Origin: Amycolatopsis solani
Lineage (GTDB): Bacteria; Actinomycetota; Actinomycetes; Mycobacteriales; Pseudonocardiaceae
Direction: 5' to 3'
Length of the DNA: 64,000 nt
Assembly (NCBI RefSeq): GCF_033441515.1
Contig: NZ_JAWQJT010000001.1
Span: forward strand, 744,001-808,000
The notes under the pieces are model-generated. The model saw nothing but the letters and a program-made list of their open reading frames with translations. It was not told the origin of the DNA and searched no databases. Positions 31,573 through 40,486 of this stretch are shown here, in pieces; position 1 is the first letter of the stretch, and the number at the start of each line of letters is the position of its first letter. The translations under genes and the position numbers were made by a program.

Positions 31573-32715
31573 ATGGATCTCACCGCATCCGGCGTCAAGA
31601 CGGCGTCGGTCGCGAAACCGGCGCGAACGGGGTTGCTGCCGGCGAACGTCGTGCTCGGCGGGTCGTTGCTGTCACTGGTCGGGCTGACCTGGGACATCCA
31701 GTGGCACAGCGACGTCGGGCCGGACACGTTCTTCACGCTGCCGCACTTGTTCCTGTACGCGGGCAGCGCGGTCGTCGGCCTGGCGAGCCTCGCCGTCGTG
31801 CTGCTGACGACGGCGGCGCGCCGCGCGGGCCGCCCGGTCGACCCGCGGGTCGGCGGGCGCGTGGTCAACGTGTTCGGCAAGACGTTCGCCGCGCCGCTCG
31901 GCTACCTCGTGTCGGGGGTCGGCGCGGCCACGTTCCTGCTGTACGGCCTGTGGGACCAGTGGTGGCACGGGCTCTACGGCTTCGACGCGGTCATCGACTC
32001 GCCGCCGCACATCGGGCTGCTGCTGTCGATCACGGTGTCGCTGATCGGCACGACCGCGGTGTTCGCCGCGGCGCGGGAGCACCGCTGGGGCCGGCTCGGC
32101 ACGCTGGGGTCGCTGACCGTGCTGCTGACGTTCGCGCCGGTGCTGGCGCTCGGGCTGCAGCAGGTGCCGGACGACTACGCCGACGCCGTGTCGATCGGCC
32201 AGTCGACGATGGCGGTGCTGCTGGTCGCGGTCGGCGCGGGGTTCTTCCGCCGTCCCGGCGGGGCGGTCGGCACCGCGGCGCTGGTCGCGGCCGTGCAGGC
32301 GGTCTTCTGGTGGTTCTCGCCGTGGGCCGCGCAGGCCTACGCCGAAATGGTCGGGCTGCCGATGCGCGACGCGATCTCCGGGGTGCCGGAAATGCCGTCC
32401 CTGACGCCGATGGCCCTGCTGCCGGTGGCCGCGCTGATGGAGCTGGGCTACCTGGCCGGACGGCGCCGCGGGTGGCGTCCCGGCCGGGTTTCGGTGGTCG
32501 TCGGCGGCGTCGCCGGGCTGCTGATCGGTTTGAGCCTGCCGGTGCAGCGCGTGCTGCTCTACACCGGCGCGCACCTGCCGCCGGCCTGGTACTTGACGAC
32601 GACCGCCGTGCTCAGCGCGGCGCTGGGGCTGCTCGGCGGGTTCGCCGGGTGGCGGTTCGGCGGGATGCTGTGCCTGCTGGCGCCCGCGAAGAAGGGGGAA
32701 ACCGCTGATGCGTAA
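31573..32715 (+). CDS. Polytopic membrane protein, unknown function
   Basis: A 380-residue protein with about ten hydrophobic segments. Short conserved-looking His/Trp loops are present between them (LTWDIQWHSDVG; YGLWDQWWHGLYGFD; DSPPHIG), which might bind a metal or haem. AAGGAGGGTCGGGGG precedes the ATG at 31573. It belongs to the four-gene cluster and overlaps the next gene by 8 bases. No family recognised. Confidence 0.7.
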   Translation: MDLTASGVKTASVAKPARTGLLPANVVLGGSLLSLVGLTWDIQWHSDVGPDTFFTLPHLFLYAGSAVVGLASLAVVLLTTAARRAGRPVDPRVGGRVVNVFGKTFAAPLGYLVSGVGAATFLLYGLWDQWWHGLYGFDAVIDSPPHIGLLLSITVSLIGTTAVFAAAREHRWGRLGTLGSLTVLLTFAPVLALGLQQVPDDYADAVSIGQSTMAVLLVAVGAGFFRRPGGAVGTAALVAAVQAVFWWFSPWAAQAYAEMVGLPMRDAISGVPEMPSLTPMALLPVAALMELGYLAGRRRGWRPGRVSVVVGGVAGLLIGLSLPVQRVLLYTGAHLPPAWYLTTTAVLSAALGLLGGFAGWRFGGMLCLLAPAKKGETADA

Positions 32716-33253
32716 AGCACTCCTGGCCCTAGCTGCCGTAGCCGGGCTGTTGTTCGCAACCGCGGCACCGGCGAACGCCTACGAGCCGGTCAACATCGTG
32801 CACACCGAACGGGTGCAGGCCGGGCCGTACGGGCTGACGGTCGGGTTCAGCACCTGGCCGCTGAAGGCCATGCAGTCACTGGACTTCACCTTCATCCCCG
32901 ACGGCGGGATCGAGGGCAAGTCCGGCACGCTCACCATGGTCAACCCGGAAGGCGGCCAGAACCGGAAGCAGCCGCTCGTCCGGCACCCGCGCAAGCTCGA
33001 CGTCTGGGGCCTGGACGTCCGGTCGATGCCGCGGCCGGGCGCGTGGACGTTGCGCTTCACCGTCAACGGCCCCGCCGGGTCCGGTACCGGGGAGCTGCGC
33101 GCGCTGCCGGTGCTGGAACAGCCGGGGCCGCCGATGGGGGTCAGCTGGGCGATCAGCACGCTGCCGCTGATCGGGCTGGTGGTGCTCGTCGTGGTGGCCT
33201 GGCGGCGGACCCGCAGCCGGTTGCGAGGAGGGGAGCTCCCGGCAATCGGGTGA
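32708..33253 (+). CDS. Secreted protein with C-terminal anchor, unknown function
   Basis: A 181-residue protein: signal peptide (ALLALAAVAGLLFATAAPANA), a beta domain (FTFIPDGGIEGKSGTLTMV; RPGAWTLRFTVNG) and a C-terminal membrane helix (LPLIGLVVLVVVAW) with an Arg-rich cytosolic end. This is the architecture of YtkA/CopC-like envelope proteins. The last gene of the cluster. Confidence 0.7.
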   Translation: MRKALLALAAVAGLLFATAAPANAYEPVNIVHTERVQAGPYGLTVGFSTWPLKAMQSLDFTFIPDGGIEGKSGTLTMVNPEGGQNRKQPLVRHPRKLDVWGLDVRSMPRPGAWTLRFTVNGPAGSGTGELRALPVLEQPGPPMGVSWAISTLPLIGLVVLVVVAWRRTRSRLRGGELPAIG

Positions 33254-33294
33254 GATTTCGCCCACATTCCGCGGTCGCACGTATCCGGACCGCC

Positions 33295-33338
33295 GCGAAG
33301 GCCTCCTTCACCGCAGAGACGGGGAAGGGGGCCTTCGC
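33295..33338. terminator. Inverted repeat after the envelope cluster
   Basis: GCGAAGGCCTCCTTC pairs imperfectly with GGAAGGGGGCCTTCGC around a short loop, 41 bases after the stop at 33253. Confidence 0.5.
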
Positions 33339-33387
33339 CATTCGAACACTCAACCGGGTGACCATGATCACCCGCGCAGGGGACGAC

Positions 33388-33642
33388 TCAGGCCGGCAGG
33401 TCGAACTGCCCGGCCTTGACGGCGACCAGGAACGCTTCCCACTCGGCGGTGTCGAACACGAAAACGGGGCTGGTCGGGAGCTTGGTGTCCCGGACGCCGA
33501 TCAGGCCCTCGCGGCCCAGGTTCACCTCGACGCAGCTGCCGCCGTTGGGCTCGCTCGCGAACGACTTCTCCCAAGCGGCCTCTTCGAACAGGGACACGGC
33601 CGTGTTCGGATCGTAATCCGCGAACGACGGATAATCCGCCAT
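33388..33642 (-). CDS. DUF397 domain protein
   Basis: An 84-residue protein. It matches the DUF397 pattern WEKSFASEPNGGSCVEVNL...VRDTKLPTSPVFVFDTAEWEAFLVAVKAGQFD. DUF397 genes usually sit beside an Scr1-type XRE/DUF5753 regulator; here one is 3.2 kb away at 36888-37751. CGGAGGTACGACCC before the ATG is a good ribosome-binding site. Confidence 0.85.
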   Translation of the reverse strand: MADYPSFADYDPNTAVSLFEEAAWEKSFASEPNGGSCVEVNLGREGLIGVRDTKLPTSPVFVFDTAEWEAFLVAVKAGQFDLPA

Positions 33643-33929
33643 GGGTCGTACCTCCGACGATTGATGGGGGGTGCGGCCGCGACCTGGTCGAAAGCACCCG
33701 TACCCGGCTACTCAGTGTCTCAATGGCCTAGACCGCAGGGCCAAGCGGGTGATCAACTAGCTTCGGCCTCGACATGAAGATTATTCCAGGAGTAGGATTA
33801 ATCGCATCGGCCGGGGCGCCGGCGTCGGTGAACGACTGCTTGCGCGCGGCGGGCGGTCCCCGAGCGACGCCGAAGCGGCCGAAACCGAAGAACCAAGCCA
33901 CCGCAGGAACCTCATGGGGGAGGATCAGC
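33643..33929. other. 287-base gap between DUF397 and the next gene
   Basis: This must hold the DUF397 promoter and that of the plus-strand genes. An in-frame ATG at 33774 would extend the next gene by 52 residues, but the extra residues have AT-richer codons and no ribosome-binding site. TAGGAT at about 33792 is a possible -10. No further structure seen. Confidence 0.3.
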
Positions 33930-34199
33930 GTGATCGTCGAGGACAGCGCGCCACCGGGCGTGCTCGTCGCAGGCCGGCTCGCCAGGGGCACCACGGGCGA
34001 GGCCCGCCGGGTGGTCCACGTCTTCGGCCTGGACGCCGCCGCGACCGACACCGAGCTGGTCCGAACCAGATGCGGGGAAGCGCTTTCCCGTCAAGACGTC
34101 GAATGGCTGGTCCCCGGGGCCGGCATGCCGTGTGAACCCTGTCTCGGACTGACCGGCGGCGAGCCCGCCCGGGCACCGCGACGAGAGCTGGGGGTGTAG
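33930..34199 (+). CDS. Small Pseudonocardiaceae-type protein with CxxC
   Basis: An 89-residue protein. GTG at 33930 is chosen because GGGGGAGG lies 8 bases before it. It ends GMPCEPCLGLTGG, with a CxxC-like pair that could bind zinc or be redox active, and DVEWLVPGAG before it. Similar small genes accompany DUF397 and XRE genes in this family of bacteria. Function unknown. Confidence 0.6.
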   Translation: MIVEDSAPPGVLVAGRLARGTTGEARRVVHVFGLDAAATDTELVRTRCGEALSRQDVEWLVPGAGMPCEPCLGLTGGEPARAPRRELGV

Positions 34200-34202
34200 A
34201 CG

Positions 34203-34457
34203 ATGGCCGTCCGAATGAACTCGCTCTTCCGCCGCGAGGACGAAGAGCACCGCGGCCGCCGAGGGATCGGCGACGAACTGCGGAACCGCTTCGGCTTCAG
34301 CCTGATCCAGGCACCACTGCGCAAGACCACCCCGTGGGCGACCGACCAGGACCTCCCGCGGCAGCGCTACTCCGACGGCGTCCGCACCACGCGGCCGCTG
34401 GAGGCGTCGATCGACCTGACGCCGCTGCTGCGCGGCCGCATCGGTTCCCGCGCCTGA
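34203..34457 (+). CDS. Small hypothetical protein
   Basis: An 84-residue, Arg-rich protein (LFRREDEEHRGRRGIGDELRNR). It begins 3 bases after the previous stop, so both form an operon, ended by the terminator at 34476. No domain or membrane segment is recognised. Confidence 0.55.
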   Translation: MAVRMNSLFRREDEEHRGRRGIGDELRNRFGFSLIQAPLRKTTPWATDQDLPRQRYSDGVRTTRPLEASIDLTPLLRGRIGSRA

Positions 34458-34475
34458 ACAACCCACCACGAAAAA

Positions 34476-34506
34476 GAGCCCCGGTTCCCTGATGGGACCG
34501 GGGCTC
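34476..34506 (+). terminator. Terminator hairpin
   Basis: GAGCCCCGGTTCCC pairs with GGGACCGGGGCTC around TGAT, with an A-run just before the stem (AAAAA at 34471-34475). It separates the plus-strand small genes from the minus-strand methyltransferase operon and can act on both. Confidence 0.7.
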
Positions 34507-34519
34507 TCGCGCGTGCGGG

Positions 34520-35128
34520 CTACGGTTTCCGCAGCAGCAACCGGCCTTGCCGGAAGGGGCGCTCGTCCGCGGTGTGCTCCCGCCGCAGCCGACCCACCTC
34601 GACGAGCCCCGCCGCCGCACCGAGCGCGGCCAGGTCGGCCGGCGGCCAGCGGTACGCCGTCGTGACCTTGTGGTCGAACGTCGTCACGACGTCCCCGTCG
34701 GCTTCGAACCAGCCCAGCAGCAGGACACCGCCCGGCGCCAGCGTGCGGGCGAACTCGGCGAAGTAGCCCGGCAGTTCGGCCGGCGGCGTGTGGATCACCG
34801 AGTACCACGACAGGATCCCGGCGAGCGAGCTGTCGGCGATGTCCAGCGCCGCCATCGACCCCACCGTGAAGCGCAGGTCCGGGTGGGCGGCACGGGCCAG
34901 CTCGACCATGACCGGGGACAGGTCGACGCCGGACGCGTCGAGGCCCAGCGAACGCAGGTGCGCCGTGAGGTGGCCCGGTCCGCAGCCCAGGTCGGCGACC
35001 GGGCCGCGGCCGCGCGCGTAGTCCGCGAACGCCGTCCAGGCCGCGCGGTCCAGCGGGTCGCCGTCCCAGATCGGGCCGACGAACTCCGCGTACTGGACCG
35101 CGACGGCGTCGTAGGGCGTCGCCGTCAC
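34520..35128 (-). CDS. Class I SAM-dependent methyltransferase
   Basis: A 202-residue methyltransferase: motif I PVADLGCGPGHLTAHL (about residues 45-60), VDLSPVMVE (motif II), and GILSWYSVIHTPPAEL (motif IV region). GTG at 35128 forms GTGA with the stop of the upstream DUF574 gene. Last gene of a three-methyltransferase operon. Substrate unknown. Confidence 0.83.
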   Translation of the reverse strand: MTATPYDAVAVQYAEFVGPIWDGDPLDRAAWTAFADYARGRGPVADLGCGPGHLTAHLRSLGLDASGVDLSPVMVELARAAHPDLRFTVGSMAALDIADSSLAGILSWYSVIHTPPAELPGYFAEFARTLAPGGVLLLGWFEADGDVVTTFDHKVTTAYRWPPADLAALGAAAGLVEVGRLRREHTADERPFRQGRLLLRKP

Positions 35129-35973
35129 GGTTTGCGACCGAGGCCGCAGAGGTGGCCGACGAACGACGGGTCGTTCGCGAGCTTCTTGGTGGCCCGGGAC
35201 TCGATCTCCTCCGGGTGCCACTCCGGGAGGAAGACGATGCCCGGCTCGACCAGTTCGAGGCCGTCGAAGAACGACGTGAACTCTTCGCGCGAGCGCAGGT
35301 GCAGCGGCGTGCTCGACCGGTTGTACTGCTTCATGATCGACTCGCGGCTCTCGGAGTCGGCCATCGCGTCCAGGCCGTCGCTCGTCAGGTGCGAGGACAG
35401 GAAGTACGACCCCGATGGCAGCAGCGACTGGTACTTCTTGATGGTCTGGGCCACCGGCTCGTCCGGGCCGAGGAAGTACAGGACGCCGACGATGATCAGG
35501 CCGATCGGGCGGTTCGGGTCGAGGACGCCGGTGTCGAGCGCGCGCTTCCAGATGTCGGCCGGGTCGCGCAGGTCGCCCTGCAGCACCGCGTGCCGGTCCG
35601 CCACGCCTTCCTTCTCCAGCAGGACCTGCGAGTGCGCCACCGCGACCGGCTCGTTGTCGACGTAGACGCACCGCGCGTTCGGGTTGACCTCGGCCGCGAC
35701 CTCGTGGACGTTGCCGACCGTCGGGACGCCGGAGCCGAGGTCGAGGAACTGGTCGATGCCGTTGCGCGCCAGGTACCGGACGCCGCGGCCGAGGAAGTCG
35801 CGGCCGGCGCGGGCGACGGTCTTGATCATCGGGAACGTCTTGACGGCCTGCTCGCCGAACTGCCGGTCGATGGCCCAGTTGGCGGTGCCGCCGAGGAACC
35901 AGTCGTAGATGCGGGCCGCGTTCGGCCGCTCGAGGTCGACGCCTTCGGGGGCCTCGGGATCCTGCGTCGTCAT
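35125..35973 (-). CDS. DUF574-type S-adenosyl methyltransferase
   Basis: A 282-residue protein of the Methyltransf_19 (DUF574) group. It begins with the family signature LERPNAARIYDWFLGGTANW, followed by AIDRQFGEQAVKTFP. SAM motifs FLDLGSGVPTVGNVHEVA (about residues 76-93) and YVDNEPVAVAHSQ follow. Such genes are numerous in actinomycetes, often near antibiotic or regulatory genes. Overlaps both neighbours by 4 bases. Role unknown. Confidence 0.85.
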   Translation of the reverse strand: MTTQDPEAPEGVDLERPNAARIYDWFLGGTANWAIDRQFGEQAVKTFPMIKTVARAGRDFLGRGVRYLARNGIDQFLDLGSGVPTVGNVHEVAAEVNPNARCVYVDNEPVAVAHSQVLLEKEGVADRHAVLQGDLRDPADIWKRALDTGVLDPNRPIGLIIVGVLYFLGPDEPVAQTIKKYQSLLPSGSYFLSSHLTSDGLDAMADSESRESIMKQYNRSSTPLHLRSREEFTSFFDGLELVEPGIVFLPEWHPEEIESRATKKLANDPSFVGHLCGLGRKP

Positions 35974-36808
35974 GCGAACCGTCCTTCACGCTTGCGGCCG
36001 ACACCGCCGACCACGCTCGCGAGGGGGACCGTGGCGGCGCCGGGCTCGGGGCGCCACTCTCCCACAGGCACGATCCCGGGCTCGACGACGTCGAAGTTAC
36101 CGAAGAACGCGGCGATCTCGTCGAGGGACCGGGAAACCGCGGGCGAACTCGACCGTTCGGACAGCTTCACGAGCCGCCGGATCTGCGCCAGCTCGTCCCC
36201 TTCCACGCCGGATTCGGTCGCGTGCGAGAGCACGTACGCCGACCCGGGCGCCAGCAGCGTCCGGTAGTCGCGGATGGCTTCGCGGACGCCGGTGACGTCC
36301 GGGAGGAAGTGCAGCACCGCCACGCTCAGCAGGCACATCGGCTGGTCGGGGTCGAGCACGCCGGTCGCCAGCGCGGCTTCCCACACCTCTTCGGCGTCGC
36401 GCAGGTCGGCGTGCAGCACGGCGTGGCGGTCGGGGTCGCCGGTCTCCTCCAGCAGAATTCGCGCGTGCGCCACGGCGACGGGCTCGTTGTCGACGTAGAC
36501 GCACCGGCTGTCGTCGGCGTGGTCGTCGGCCACCTCGTGCACGTTGCCCGCCGTCGGAATGCCGGAGCCGAGGTCGAGGAACTGCGTGATGCCTTCGGCC
36601 AGGCAGTAGCGGACGGCGCGGCCGAGGAAGTCGCGGTTGCTCCGCGCGAGAGTTTTGGCCAGCGGGAACGCCTGCACCGCCTGCTCGCCTACTGCCGGTC
36701 GATCGCCCAGTTCGCGGTGCCGCCGAGTGCCCAGTCGTAGATCCTCGCGATGTTCGGCCGGTCGAGGTCGACCGCGTCGGGGAGGAAGTCGGGGTCCACG
36801 ATGTCCAC
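35970..36808 (-). pseudogene. DUF574-type methyltransferase, frameshifted near the N end
   Basis: The frame starting at GTG 36808 (VDIVDPDFLPDAVDLDRPNI, then ARIYDWALGGTANWAIDRQ) stops at TAG directly after the Gln. The family continues with Phe/Tyr/Val-Gly-Glu-Gln-Ala-Val. Here GEQAVQAFPLAKTLARS follows in a frame shifted by one base, and runs intact to the stop at 35970. One base is missing after the CAG codon, about 36689-36691. From an internal GTG at 36677 a 235-residue protein lacking the N-terminal signature could be made. This is a real frameshift or a sequencing error; the rest is intact and in operon with the next gene. Confidence 0.75.
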
Positions 36809-36887
36809 TTCCGGTGGATTCCAGCGCAACAGGAGGACTCTACCGAAAGTTGTTCACCGGCCGGGATAGCTGACGGGACCGTTCGCC

Positions 36888-37751
36888 CTATTGGATCTGC
36901 TGCATCTGGGCGCGGTAACCCTCCGCGAGCTCCTTGAGGAACTGCCGGGTCTCCTGCCGCTCCAGCGCCGCGCCCCGCAGCCGGTCCCACGAGTCGACGA
37001 AGATGTTGAAGTCCTTGACGTCGTCGAGGTACAGACCACCGGCGGAGTGCTCGATGTAGACGAAGTCCCGGGTGCGGTCCGGGAAGCGCATGATCGTGAA
37101 GTCGTTGGGCACCGCGGCCAGCCGCGCGCCGAAGGGCAGCACGTGCACGTACACCCGCGGGTGCCGCTCCAGCGAGAGCAGGTGCTCGACCTGGTCCAGC
37201 ATCACCGCGGGCGCATACCCGCCGGGAGCTCGGCGCAGCGCGCCCTCGCTGATGATGAACCGGTAGTACGGCGGCTGCTGCTGTTCGAACACGGCCTTGC
37301 GGTCGAGGCGGTTGCGCACCAGAGACGTCACGTCGGTGGCGCCGGCCTCGGTGAACTGCTTGAGCATGTAGTGCTCGGACTGCAGCGGGCCGGGGATGCG
37401 CTCGCCGTGCCAGGTGAGGATCTCCGCGGCCGCGGGCTCCAGGTCGGTGAAGGTGCGGAACCAGTGCGGCACCACCGAGCGGTAGCCGGACCAGTGGCCG
37501 CGCTGCCCGGCGGCGGCGCGCGCCAGGTTCATCAGCGTGTCGGCCTCTTCGCCGTTGATCCCGAACGCGTTCAGCATGGATCGCACATCCCCGAGTTTCA
37601 CCCCGACGGCACCGGACTCGATCTTGTTGACCTTGCCCTGGGTGCAGCCGAGGACCTCGGCGACCTGCTGCTGTGTCATCCGCGCCGCGGTGCGGGCATG
37701 CCGGAGCTCGTTCCCGAGCTGCTTCCGGCGCGAGGTGACGGTGCTGGCCAT
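36888..37751 (-). CDS. Scr1-type XRE regulator with DUF5753 ligand domain
   Basis: A 287-residue regulator: N-terminal XRE HTH (ARMTQQQVAEVLGCTQGKVNKIE, about residues 20-45) and a DUF5753 C-terminal domain (HGERIPGPLQSEHYMLKQF; IEHSAGGLYLDDVKDFN). ATG at 37751 is chosen, with GGGAG 9 bases upstream. DUF5753/DUF397 pairs are thought to be toxin-antitoxin-like or developmental regulators in actinomycetes. A DUF397 gene lies at 33388-33642. Confidence 0.87.
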   Translation of the reverse strand: MASTVTSRRKQLGNELRHARTAARMTQQQVAEVLGCTQGKVNKIESGAVGVKLGDVRSMLNAFGINGEEADTLMNLARAAAGQRGHWSGYRSVVPHWFRTFTDLEPAAAEILTWHGERIPGPLQSEHYMLKQFTEAGATDVTSLVRNRLDRKAVFEQQQPPYYRFIISEGALRRAPGGYAPAVMLDQVEHLLSLERHPRVYVHVLPFGARLAAVPNDFTIMRFPDRTRDFVYIEHSAGGLYLDDVKDFNIFVDSWDRLRGAALERQETRQFLKELAEGYRAQMQQIQ

Positions 37752-37975
37752 CGCCCTGCTCTCCCGGACCACTACCAAGCGACGGCGGCCTCCCGGTCGC
37801 CGTCGCGCGCGAACTATCGAACCCACCCAGGTTAGTGCTTCACCTTGCGGATCTCGATGATGACATCGCGCAGCGTTCCAGGAAACGTCGCGGAATGCCA
37901 GTCACCTGCGCAATCACTCGCCTGGACCAGTGAAATTCCTAATTATTCGGCCAACCGGCGGAGCGGGGCCTGCGG

Positions 37976-37981
37976 CATAGT
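37976..37981 (+). promoter_or_regulatory. Leaderless -10 (CATAGT) for the MBL hydrolase gene
   Basis: CATAGT is followed by 7 bases and the GTG at 37989. Upstream, 37930-37950 is AT-rich for this genome. Confidence 0.45.
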
Positions 37982-37988
37982 GGGCGCC

Positions 37989-38909
37989 GTGACCGATCGT
38001 TCGCCCTCCGCCGCCGCCGTCACCCGCCTGGCCGACGAAGTCCACGGCTACGTCCAGCCGGACGGCTCCTGGTACATCAACAACTGCGGGTTCGTCGACG
38101 CCGGCGACCACACCGTCCTCATCGACACCTGCTCGACCGAGCGCCGCACGCGCGCGCTGCTCGCCGCCGTCGAAGCCACCACCGGCAGCCCGGTGACGAC
38201 GCTGGTCAACACCCACCACCACGGCGACCACACCAACGGCAACTACCTCGTCGCGACCGCGACCGTGGTCGGCCACCGCAAGACCCGCGAGCTGCTGGTC
38301 GCCGAAGGCATCCAGACGTTCGACGGCGTCTTCGTCGGCAGCGATTGGGGCGAGCTGCGCTCGCGGCCGCCGGAGGTCGTGTTCGACGACCGGCTGACCG
38401 TGCACGCCGGCGACACCACCCTCGAGCTGATCCACCCCGGCCACGCCGCCCACACGACCAACGACGTCCTGGTCTGGCTGCCGGAGCAGCGCGTGCTCTA
38501 CGCCGGTGACCTGGTGTTCAACGGCGGCAGCCCGTTCGCGCTGATGGGCTCGGTGGCGGGCTGGCGCCAGGCGCTGGACGTGATCCGGGAACTCCAGCCG
38601 GAGGTGATCCTGCCCGGCCACGGGCCGGCGTGCGGGCTCGACGTCGTCGACACCGTGGACGCCTACTTGAAGTTCGTCCAGGAGACGGCCGAGCGCGGCA
38701 AGGCGGCCGGGCTGACCCCGCTCGAAGTGGCGAAGGACACCGATCTCGGCGACTTCGCGGTGCTGAGCGAGCAGGAGCGGCTGCCGGGCAACCTGCACCG
38801 CGCGTACGCCGAGCTGGACGGCGCCGAGTGGGGCGCGCAGATCGATCTGGCGGCGGCGGTCATGGACATGGTGGCGATCAACCGGGGCCCGATCCGCTGC
38901 TTCTCGTGA
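37989..38909 (+). CDS. MBL-fold metallohydrolase
   Basis: A 306-residue metallo-beta-lactamase-fold protein. Zinc ligands: HHHGDH in VNTHHHGDHTNGNY (about residue 82), IHPGHAAHTTNDV (His about residue 145), the Asp in LYAGDLVFNGG and a last His in LPGHGPAC. It fits the hydrolase group with a C-terminal helix tail (cyclase- or flavoprotein-lacking type). Substrate unknown. It is 85 bases upstream of gnd on the same strand. Confidence 0.82.
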   Translation: MTDRSPSAAAVTRLADEVHGYVQPDGSWYINNCGFVDAGDHTVLIDTCSTERRTRALLAAVEATTGSPVTTLVNTHHHGDHTNGNYLVATATVVGHRKTRELLVAEGIQTFDGVFVGSDWGELRSRPPEVVFDDRLTVHAGDTTLELIHPGHAAHTTNDVLVWLPEQRVLYAGDLVFNGGSPFALMGSVAGWRQALDVIRELQPEVILPGHGPACGLDVVDTVDAYLKFVQETAERGKAAGLTPLEVAKDTDLGDFAVLSEQERLPGNLHRAYAELDGAEWGAQIDLAAAVMDMVAINRGPIRCFS

Positions 38910-38993
38910 ACTGCGTGAGCCGTAGCTCCGTACCTCCCATGAGGCGTCGATCGGACTAGGGTCTGAATCGAGAGAGTCTTCGAGAGGATTCGG

Positions 38994-40433
38994 ATGAGCA
39001 AGAAGGCGAGCATCGGGGTCACCGGCCTGGCGGTCATGGGCCGCAACCTGGCCCGCAACCTGGCCCGGCACGGGCACACGGTGGCCCTGCACAACCGGTC
39101 CGAGGAGCGGACCCGCGCACTGGTGGAGCAGTTCGGCGACGAAGGCGACTTCATCCCGGCGTACTCCGCGCAGCAGTTCGTCGACGCGCTGGAGCGGCCG
39201 CGCCAGGTCGTGATCATGGTCAAGGCGGGCGGTCCGACGGACGCCGTCATCGAGGAGTTCGCGCCGCTGCTCGAAGAGGGCGACGTGATCATCGACGCCG
39301 GCAACGCGCACTTCGCCGACACGCGCCGCCGTGAGAAGGCCCTGCGCGAGCGCGGGCTGCACTTCGTCGGCAGCGGCGTCTCCGGCGGCGAGGAGGGCGC
39401 GCTGCACGGGCCGAGCATCATGCCCGGCGGCTCGAAGGAGTCGTACGAGTCGCTCGGCCCGCTGTTCGAGGACATCTCGGCCAAGGTCGACGGCCAGCCG
39501 TGCTGCACGCACATCGGCGCGGACGGCGCCGGCCACTTCGTCAAGATGGTGCACAACGGCATCGAGTACGCCGACATGCAGCTGATCGCGGAGTCGTTCG
39601 ACCTGCTGCGCCACGCGGGTGGCTACTCCCCCGCCGAGATCGCCGACGTGTTCCGGACCTGGAACACCGGGCGGCTCGACTCCTACCTGATCGAGATCAC
39701 CGCCGAGGTGCTCGCGCACGTCGACAAGGCGACCGGCAAGCCGTTCGTCGACGTCGTCGAGGACGCCGCCGAGCAGAAGGGCACCGGCCGCTGGACCGTG
39801 CAGATCGGCCTCGACCTCGGGGTCCCGATCTCGGGCATCGCCGAAGCCGTCTTCGCGCGTTCGCTGTCCGGCTCGAAGCCGCTGCGCGCGGCGGCCCGCG
39901 GCCTCGGCGGCCCGTCGGCGACGCCGCTGTCAGGTTCCTCGCTCGAGCGCTTCGCGGACGACGTCGAGCAGGCGCTCTACGCGTCGAAGGTGGTCGCGTA
40001 CGCCCAGGGCTTCAACCAGATCCAGGCCGGCGCGACCGAGTACGGCTGGGACATCGACCTCGGCAAGGTCGCCTCGATCTGGCGCGGCGGCTGCATCATC
40101 CGCGCGAAGTTCCTCAACGACATCACCTCGGCCTACGCCGAAGAGCCGGAACTGCCGACGCTGCTCACCTCGGGCGGCTTCCGCAAGGCGGTCGAGGACG
40201 CGCAAGACTCGTGGCGTTCGGTGATCTCCACGGCGGTCCAGCTCGGCATCCCGACGCCGGGCTTCTCGACGGCGCTGGCGTACTACGACGGCCTCCGCGC
40301 CGACCGCCTCCCGGCCGCTCTGGTCCAGGGCCAGCGCGACTTCTTCGGGGCCCACACCTACCGCCGCGTGGACCGCGAAGGCTCGTTCCACACGGCCTGG
40401 GCCGCCGAGGGCCGCCCGGAGTCCGAGGCCTGA
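38994..40433 (+). CDS. gnd: 6-phosphogluconate dehydrogenase, decarboxylating
   Basis: A 479-residue enzyme that oxidises 6-phosphogluconate to ribulose 5-phosphate and CO2, making NADPH in the pentose phosphate pathway. Family motifs: N-terminal GVTGLAVMGRNLARNLARHG with HNRSEERT (NADP-binding), the substrate motif FVGSGVSGGEEGALHGPSIM, GAGHFVKMVHNGIEYADMQ with the catalytic Lys (about residue 183), and the C-terminal DFFGAHTYRR. Length and order equal the 470-residue form. A TAGGGT (38957-38962) is a likely -10. A terminator hairpin follows. Confidence 0.93.
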   Translation: MSKKASIGVTGLAVMGRNLARNLARHGHTVALHNRSEERTRALVEQFGDEGDFIPAYSAQQFVDALERPRQVVIMVKAGGPTDAVIEEFAPLLEEGDVIIDAGNAHFADTRRREKALRERGLHFVGSGVSGGEEGALHGPSIMPGGSKESYESLGPLFEDISAKVDGQPCCTHIGADGAGHFVKMVHNGIEYADMQLIAESFDLLRHAGGYSPAEIADVFRTWNTGRLDSYLIEITAEVLAHVDKATGKPFVDVVEDAAEQKGTGRWTVQIGLDLGVPISGIAEAVFARSLSGSKPLRAAARGLGGPSATPLSGSSLERFADDVEQALYASKVVAYAQGFNQIQAGATEYGWDIDLGKVASIWRGGCIIRAKFLNDITSAYAEEPELPTLLTSGGFRKAVEDAQDSWRSVISTAVQLGIPTPGFSTALAYYDGLRADRLPAALVQGQRDFFGAHTYRRVDREGSFHTAWAAEGRPESEA

Positions 40434-40439
40434 TCCGGT

Positions 40440-40486
40440 GCTGCTCTGATCGGGAAGACCCCCTGGTCCATCCCGATCAGAGCAGC
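40440..40486. terminator. Hairpin after gnd and the fused HTH/Clp-N unit
   Basis: GCTGCTCTGATCGGGA and its complement (16-base arms) flank a 15-base loop. It lies between the convergent gnd gene and the minus-strand unit at 40477-41267, so it can stop both. Confidence 0.7.

Noticed and set aside
33774..33929. Upstream extension of the 89-residue protein from ATG 33774
   Set aside because: AT-richer codons, no ribosome-binding site, while GTG 33930 has a strong one.
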